From the NCBI GenBank assembly GCA_024235855.1, contig JACKLN010000005.1:62001-126000 (forward strand): DNA of 64,000 nucleotides. Reading direction: 5' to 3'. Both the position numbers and the translations under genes were made by a program. The notes under the pieces were generated by a model that was not told where the DNA came from, ran no database searches, and worked only from the letters and a program-made list of their open reading frames with translations. Numbering within the stretch: the stretch's first letter is position 1; each line of letters starts with the position of its first letter. Below are positions 60,539-64,000 of this stretch, one piece after another. The stretch is from Burkholderiaceae bacterium (lineage in GTDB: Bacteria; Pseudomonadota; Gammaproteobacteria; Burkholderiales; Burkholderiaceae_C).

Positions 60539-60970
60539 TCACAGGGCTTCCCGATTCAGCCAGGCGTGGTGCGCCATCGCCGCCAGCACGGGTTCGCCGT
60601 GCACCAGCAGCGCACGGTCGGTGGCCCAGTCCGCCGGCTGCAGCCGGGCCAGCCAGCCGCCGCCATAGGGATCGCGGTGCACCAGCGCCGGGTCGGCCTC
60701 CACCGCCGCGTTGACAGCGAGCACCGTGCCCGTCAGCGGCGCGTGCACCGACACCACGGACTTGGCCAGCTCCACCAGCGCCAGCGCCCGCCCGCGTTCC
60801 ACCCGCGTGCCGGGCCGCTTGGGGCGGCACATGTGGAACTCGCCGGCCAGCCGCAGGCCCAGCGCCGTGATGCCCACGCTGACCGTGCCGTCCACCTCCT
60901 CGCGCACCCAGGTCTGGTCGGCCACCTGGTAGTGCAGCGCGTCGGGAAACTCGAAGCCGGCGGTGATCAT
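60539..60970 (-). CDS. GcvH-like lipoyl-carrier protein
   Basis: A 143-residue protein of the glycine-cleavage H family (WVREEVDGTVSVGITALG, LALVELAKSVVSVHAPLTG, VLAVNAAVEADPALVHRDPY, GGGWLARLQPADW). Lys70 in VELAKSVV aligns with the lipoylated lysine of GcvH (ESVKAASD). No gcvT or gcvP is nearby, so it is probably not the canonical glycine-cleavage H protein. Lipoate-binding GcvH relatives also serve sulfur-oxidation systems, which suits the DsrE neighbour. The start is ATG 60970. It lies 141 bp below tRNA-Sec. Confidence 0.85.
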   Translation of the reverse strand: MITAGFEFPDALHYQVADQTWVREEVDGTVSVGITALGLRLAGEFHMCRPKRPGTRVERGRALALVELAKSVVSVHAPLTGTVLAVNAAVEADPALVHRDPYGGGWLARLQPADWATDRALLVHGEPVLAAMAHHAWLNREAL

Positions 60971-61040
60971 GGCGCGTGTACCTGGCGACGAAGCGTTCGA
61001 TGGCCGTCGCGAGCGGCCGCAGGTCGGGCCGAGAAGCGCA

Positions 61041-61058
61041 GCCGTATTTGGGTACGGC
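61041..61058. repeat. Perfect stem-loop between tRNA-Sec and the GcvH-like gene
   Basis: GCCGTA-TTTGGG-TACGGC, 6-bp perfect arms with a 6-base loop, 53 bp below the tRNA 3' end. No T-run follows on the minus strand. It could mark tRNA 3' processing or partial termination between selC and the downstream genes. Confidence 0.35.
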
Positions 61059-61111
61059 GAGCATCGCAGGCCCGAGATGCGGTTGCACAGCAGGCCAGCG
61101 AATGCTTCGGG

Positions 61112-61204
61112 CGGAGGGGAATGGGAGTCGAACCCACCCAGCGACGCATGGCGCCACCCACCGGGTTTGAAGCCCGGCCGACCCACCAGGATCGTTTCCC
61201 CTCC
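61112..61204 (-). tRNA. selC: tRNA-Sec (selenocysteine, anticodon TCA)
   Basis: A 93-nt selenocysteine tRNA read on the minus strand. It has an 8-bp acceptor stem (GGAGGGGA with TCCCCTCC), a 5-bp D stem, anticodon arm CCGGG-CTTCAAA-CCCGG with TCA at plus-strand 61168-61170, a long variable arm (GGGTGGCGCC to GCTGGG), and T arm TGGG-TTCGACT-CCCA. Discriminator base G73. CCA is not encoded (CCC follows). The layout closely matches E. coli tRNA-Sec. It lies 25 bp below the selB stop, so the two are probably co-transcribed. Confidence 0.95.
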
Positions 61205-61229
61205 GAAAGACTCGTGCACCGGGCAGCGT

Positions 61230-63137
61230 TCATGCCGCCTCCGCCAGCCACGCGCTGTCGGCGCGGACACGGTGCACGTCACCCACGCGGCGCAGCAGCC
61301 CCACGCGGTCGAAATACTCCAGGATCTGGATCGCGCGCTTGCGGCCAAGGCCGGTGGCGTCGCGGAAGGCGGCGGCGGTGACCTCGCCTGCGGCCTGTGC
61401 CCCAACGTCGCGCGCGATGCCCACGAGTCTGCGCATCGTGGGCACCGGATAGTAGAGGTCTTTCACGACTTGATGCAGCTCGCCTCGCTGTGCCAGGCGG
61501 GCCAGCGTCACGCGCATCAACGGCTCGCCTTCGCCATGGTCGCGCGCCAGGTCGCGCACCCAGGCGCCTTCGAAGCCGGCGGCCTCGAGGGCCGGCGCCA
61601 GCTTCTGCGCGATGCGCTCCTCGGTGGCCGACAGCCGCACGCCGTGCGCCGGCCGGTGCACGAAGGCGCCGCGCACGGCGACGTCGCCGTCGGCCTGCGC
61701 CCGGGCCAGCAGCGCGCGCCACAGCGGCTCGGGCAGGCGTGGCAGCGCCAGGCGGCGCAGGCGTGCCGCGTCGGGGCCGAGTTCGTCGGGATGCCTGGCG
61801 TGGAACTGGTCCAGCACCGCCAGCAGCCTGTCGCCGGCCGCCTGGGCCTGCAGGGCACCCAGCGCCCAGTGGCCCTGGGCGTCGGACTGCAGCAAGACAT
61901 CGGCCGGTGGTGCCGGCAGCGCTGCCACCCCCTGCGCAGCGGCCAGTCGCTGCAGGTCCAGCCCGTTCGGTGCGATGGCCAGCAGCCCCTGCAGCCGCGC
62001 CCCGGCATCGTCGGCCTGCAGGGCTGCCAGTTCGGCCAGCCTGGCCGGCGCGCGCCGGTAGCGGGCCGGGGCAAAGGGATCGAGCACAAGGCCGCCGGCC
62101 AAGGTGCGCGATGCGGCCGCGTCGCGCAGCACCACCCGGTCGCCATGCCAGGCCGCCAGGGGGCTGCGCAGCACGATCTGCACGACGCCGCTGGCGCCCG
62201 GCGCAAGCACTTCCGGTGAGAGCATCGCCACCGTGCCCGTGGTGGCCAGCGCACCGATGTGCACGTGCACGGGCGTGCCGGACCGCAGTGCCCGGGCTTC
62301 GTGCGGCCACAGCGTCAGCGTGGCGTCCAACCGGTCGGTGGCCAGGGCCACGGGCGGCGCCACCAGCCACTGGCCGCGTTCGATCTCGCCCTTCTCGATG
62401 CCGGCCAGGGCCACGGCACAGCGCTGGCCCGCCTCCGCCCGTTGCACCGGCTGGTTTTGCGCATGCAGGCTGCGCACCCGCAGGCGGCGGTCGCCAGGGA
62501 CGAGACGCAGTTCGTCACCCACGGCCACAGCACCCGCGTGCACCGTGCCGGTGACCACGGTGCCGACACCTCCGAGCGTGAAGGCGCGGTCCACGGCCAG
62601 GCGGAAGGCGCGGTCGGCCGCCGGGTGCGCACCGACGGAGGCAGCCTCGGCCAGCAGGTGCGCGCGCAACGCGGCCATGCCTTCGCCAGTGGTGGCACTG
62701 ACGGTGAACACCGGCGACCCTGTCAGCGGCGTGCCCTCGAGCAGCGCCGCCGCCTCGGCCGCCACGGCCTGGGCTCGCGCCGGCTCCACCCGGTCGGCCT
62801 TGGTGACCACGACCGTGCCCTGGGTCAGCCCGAGCAGCGACAGCACGGCCAGGTGCTCGTGGGTCTGCGGCATCGGCCCGTCGTCGGCGGCCACCAGCAG
62901 CAGCGCGTGGTCGATGCCGGTCGCACCGCCGAGCATGGTGTGCACCAGGCGCTCGTGGCCCGGCACGTCGATGAAGCCGATGCGCCCGCCCCCCGGCGCA
63001 TCCATGAACGCGTAGCCGAGTTCGATCGACACGCCGCGTGCCTTCTCCTCGGGCAGGCGGTCGGTGTCCACGCCGGTGAGCGCCCTCACCAGCGTGGTCT
63101 TGCCGTGGTCGATGTGACCTGCGGTTCCGACGATCAT
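61230..63137 (-). CDS. selB: Selenocysteine-specific elongation factor SelB
   Basis: A 635-residue GTPase that carries Sec-tRNA-Sec to the ribosome at UGA codons marked by a SECIS hairpin. The GTPase domain starts at residue 1: G1 GTAGHIDHGKTT, G3 DVPGHE, G4 TKAD. EF-Tu-like domains follow (GGVGTVVTGTVHAG about 205). The C-terminal third holds winged-helix SECIS-binding domains (from about residue 400, ending ATGLGRKRAIQILEYFDRVG, LRRVGDVHRV). It is directly upstream of selC. selA and an authentic selD are not in the window, though selD may be fused to the flavoprotein at the left edge. Confidence 0.96.
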   Translation of the reverse strand: MIVGTAGHIDHGKTTLVRALTGVDTDRLPEEKARGVSIELGYAFMDAPGGGRIGFIDVPGHERLVHTMLGGATGIDHALLLVAADDGPMPQTHEHLAVLSLLGLTQGTVVVTKADRVEPARAQAVAAEAAALLEGTPLTGSPVFTVSATTGEGMAALRAHLLAEAASVGAHPAADRAFRLAVDRAFTLGGVGTVVTGTVHAGAVAVGDELRLVPGDRRLRVRSLHAQNQPVQRAEAGQRCAVALAGIEKGEIERGQWLVAPPVALATDRLDATLTLWPHEARALRSGTPVHVHIGALATTGTVAMLSPEVLAPGASGVVQIVLRSPLAAWHGDRVVLRDAAASRTLAGGLVLDPFAPARYRRAPARLAELAALQADDAGARLQGLLAIAPNGLDLQRLAAAQGVAALPAPPADVLLQSDAQGHWALGALQAQAAGDRLLAVLDQFHARHPDELGPDAARLRRLALPRLPEPLWRALLARAQADGDVAVRGAFVHRPAHGVRLSATEERIAQKLAPALEAAGFEGAWVRDLARDHGEGEPLMRVTLARLAQRGELHQVVKDLYYPVPTMRRLVGIARDVGAQAAGEVTAAAFRDATGLGRKRAIQILEYFDRVGLLRRVGDVHRVRADSAWLAEAA

Positions 63138-63162
63138 GGGCTCGCGCTCGACCGCAGGCGGC

Positions 63163-64000
63163 TCAGGCCATCACCTGCGCCGAGATGGCGTACCTGAAGG
63201 TGTCGGGCGACAACGCGTCGAAGGCGCCACTCGCGTTCTCGCCGTTGGGGTACATCAGGAACGGCAGCGTGCCCTTGGCCGCGCTGCCGGGCAGCGTGAT
63301 GTCGTGGGCGGTGTTGAAGCCCACCCAGTTGCCTTCCCAGCCGCCGAAGAGCGCCGAGTTCACCGGCGCGACGAGCGGATGCTTCGGATCCTTGATCCAG
63401 TCCGGCGCCTCGTGGCGCATGACCTTGAGCACGTCGGCCGGGTCCATGGCCACCCAGCCATGGCCGTCCAGGAAGACCTCGGCACGGCAATGCTGGGCGC
63501 CCTTCAGGTTGGCCGAGCCACCGCCGAGCTGCTTGTAGCCGAAGGCCGACGGCGCCAGGCGCAGACCATAGACATCGCGCGCCGGCACGCCCACCGCCCG
63601 GCACAGGCCGACGAAGAGCGCGTTCAGGTCGGCGCACTTGCCGCCGAGGTTGCCGGTCTCGAGCATGGCCTTGATGTCGCCGGTGCCGCAGCCGCGGGTC
63701 TTGGGTTCGCGGAAGGCGTTGTCGACCACCCATTGGTAGAGCGCACGCGCCTTATCGACATCGCTGCGTGCGCCTTGGGTGGCCTTCACCGCCGTGTCGC
63801 GCACGATGCCGTCCACCGGCTGCAGTTCGGTGGGGGCGGTATAGGCCTGGCGCGCGGCCGGGTCCAGGCGGGTGCCGGCGGGCTGCTGCCAGTCCACCGC
63901 ACGGTCGCGGGTCTCGACCACGCTGGTCAGCGTGAGCGTCGGCGCAGCGATGCCGGGGGCGAACTCGGCGTGCAGCATGCGCACGCCGCGCGCCGGGTCG
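63163..64000 (-). CDS. Transglutaminase-like superfamily protein, 5' end cut by window edge
   Basis: At least 279 residues are visible; the frame continues past position 64000 without a start. The core transglutaminase-like domain carries the catalytic triad: Cys in NLGGKCADLNALFV, His in HCRAEVFLDGHGWVAMDPAD, and the Asp in MDPAD. An upstream region (TLTLTSVVETRDRAVDW) resembles the N-terminal domain of bacterial transglutaminase-like proteases. The start codon and any signal peptide are outside the window. It ends 25 bp above selB on the same strand, so co-transcription with selB is possible. The substrate is unknown. Confidence 0.85.
   Translation of the reverse strand, partial: DPARGVRMLHAEFAPGIAAPTLTLTSVVETRDRAVDWQQPAGTRLDPAARQAYTAPTELQPVDGIVRDTAVKATQGARSDVDKARALYQWVVDNAFREPKTRGCGTGDIKAMLETGNLGGKCADLNALFVGLCRAVGVPARDVYGLRLAPSAFGYKQLGGGSANLKGAQHCRAEVFLDGHGWVAMDPADVLKVMRHEAPDWIKDPKHPLVAPVNSALFGGWEGNWVGFNTAHDITLPGSAAKGTLPFLMYPNGENASGAFDALSPDTFRYAISAQVMA

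Noticed and set aside
60971..61111. SECIS element downstream of tRNA-Sec
   Set aside because: The stem-loop is outside any reading frame with an in-frame UGA; bacterial SECIS elements lie inside coding sequence just after the UGA.

Overview
The window is about 64 kb of very GC-rich, densely packed DNA. Start codons are often GTG, and TGATG, ATGA and GTGA stop/start overlaps are common. Gene content (NAD-dependent large glutamate dehydrogenase, TRAP transporters with DctP receptors, PEP-CTERM proteins, a Lys/Ala-tailed HU protein, an aminobenzoyl-CoA monooxygenase/reductase type enzyme, selenocysteine machinery) points to a chromosomal segment of a Burkholderiales betaproteobacterium, probably a Rubrivivax/Leptothrix/Ideonella-type lineage. 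This is inferred from gene families, not from a search. No insertion sequence, phage, CRISPR array or rRNA was seen. The only tRNA found is tRNA-Sec.

Layout. 1-9.7 kb (minus strand): one tightly spaced 11-gene run. It begins with a bufferin cassette (Cys-rich precursor, MNIO/DUF692 enzyme, DUF2063 partner, DoxX). It continues into homologues of E. coli YnjB-YnjC-YnjD-YnjF, a TVP38 membrane domain fused to a mercuric-reductase-like flavoprotein, a DUF3047 protein, and a flavoprotein cut by the left edge. 9.8-20 kb: pyroglutamyl peptidase, a DUF4399 protein and a fused ATP-dependent 5-oxoprolinase, divergent from NAD-glutamate dehydrogenase. 20-25 kb: an ECF sigma factor with a TPR Ser/Thr kinase, then a PEP-CTERM protein.

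25-36 kb: a second 5-oxoproline system. A nine-gene minus-strand run holds an Asp/Glu racemase, a LysR regulator, a DUF1445 protein (D-glutamate cyclase type), a TRAP transporter and PxpB-PxpC-PxpA. Divergent from it is a second TRAP transporter behind a near-consensus sigma-54 promoter. With the 10-20 kb genes this makes a pyroglutamate/glutamate catabolic island: uptake, peptide trimming, racemisation or cyclisation, ring opening, then deamination to 2-oxoglutarate. 36-41 kb: a GspE/PilB-type ATPase, a 74-bp tandem repeat array with a covarying hairpin, a tailed HU protein and a TPR-GGDEF protein. 41-47 kb: a MarR-controlled CoA-dependent aromatic cluster with a perfect operator overlapping its promoter and a frameshifted enoyl-CoA hydratase.

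47-55 kb: small secreted proteins and a second PEP-CTERM protein; XdhC with a ModE-like regulator, divergent from a RavA-ViaA-DUF364 operon. 55-59 kb: a second ECF-kinase pair and a degenerate GGDEF protein that keeps its c-di-GMP I-site. 59.5-64 kb: selB, selC (tRNA-Sec), a GcvH-like protein, a DsrE protein and a YdjA-like nitroreductase in one minus-strand run, preceded by a transglutaminase-like gene cut by the right edge.
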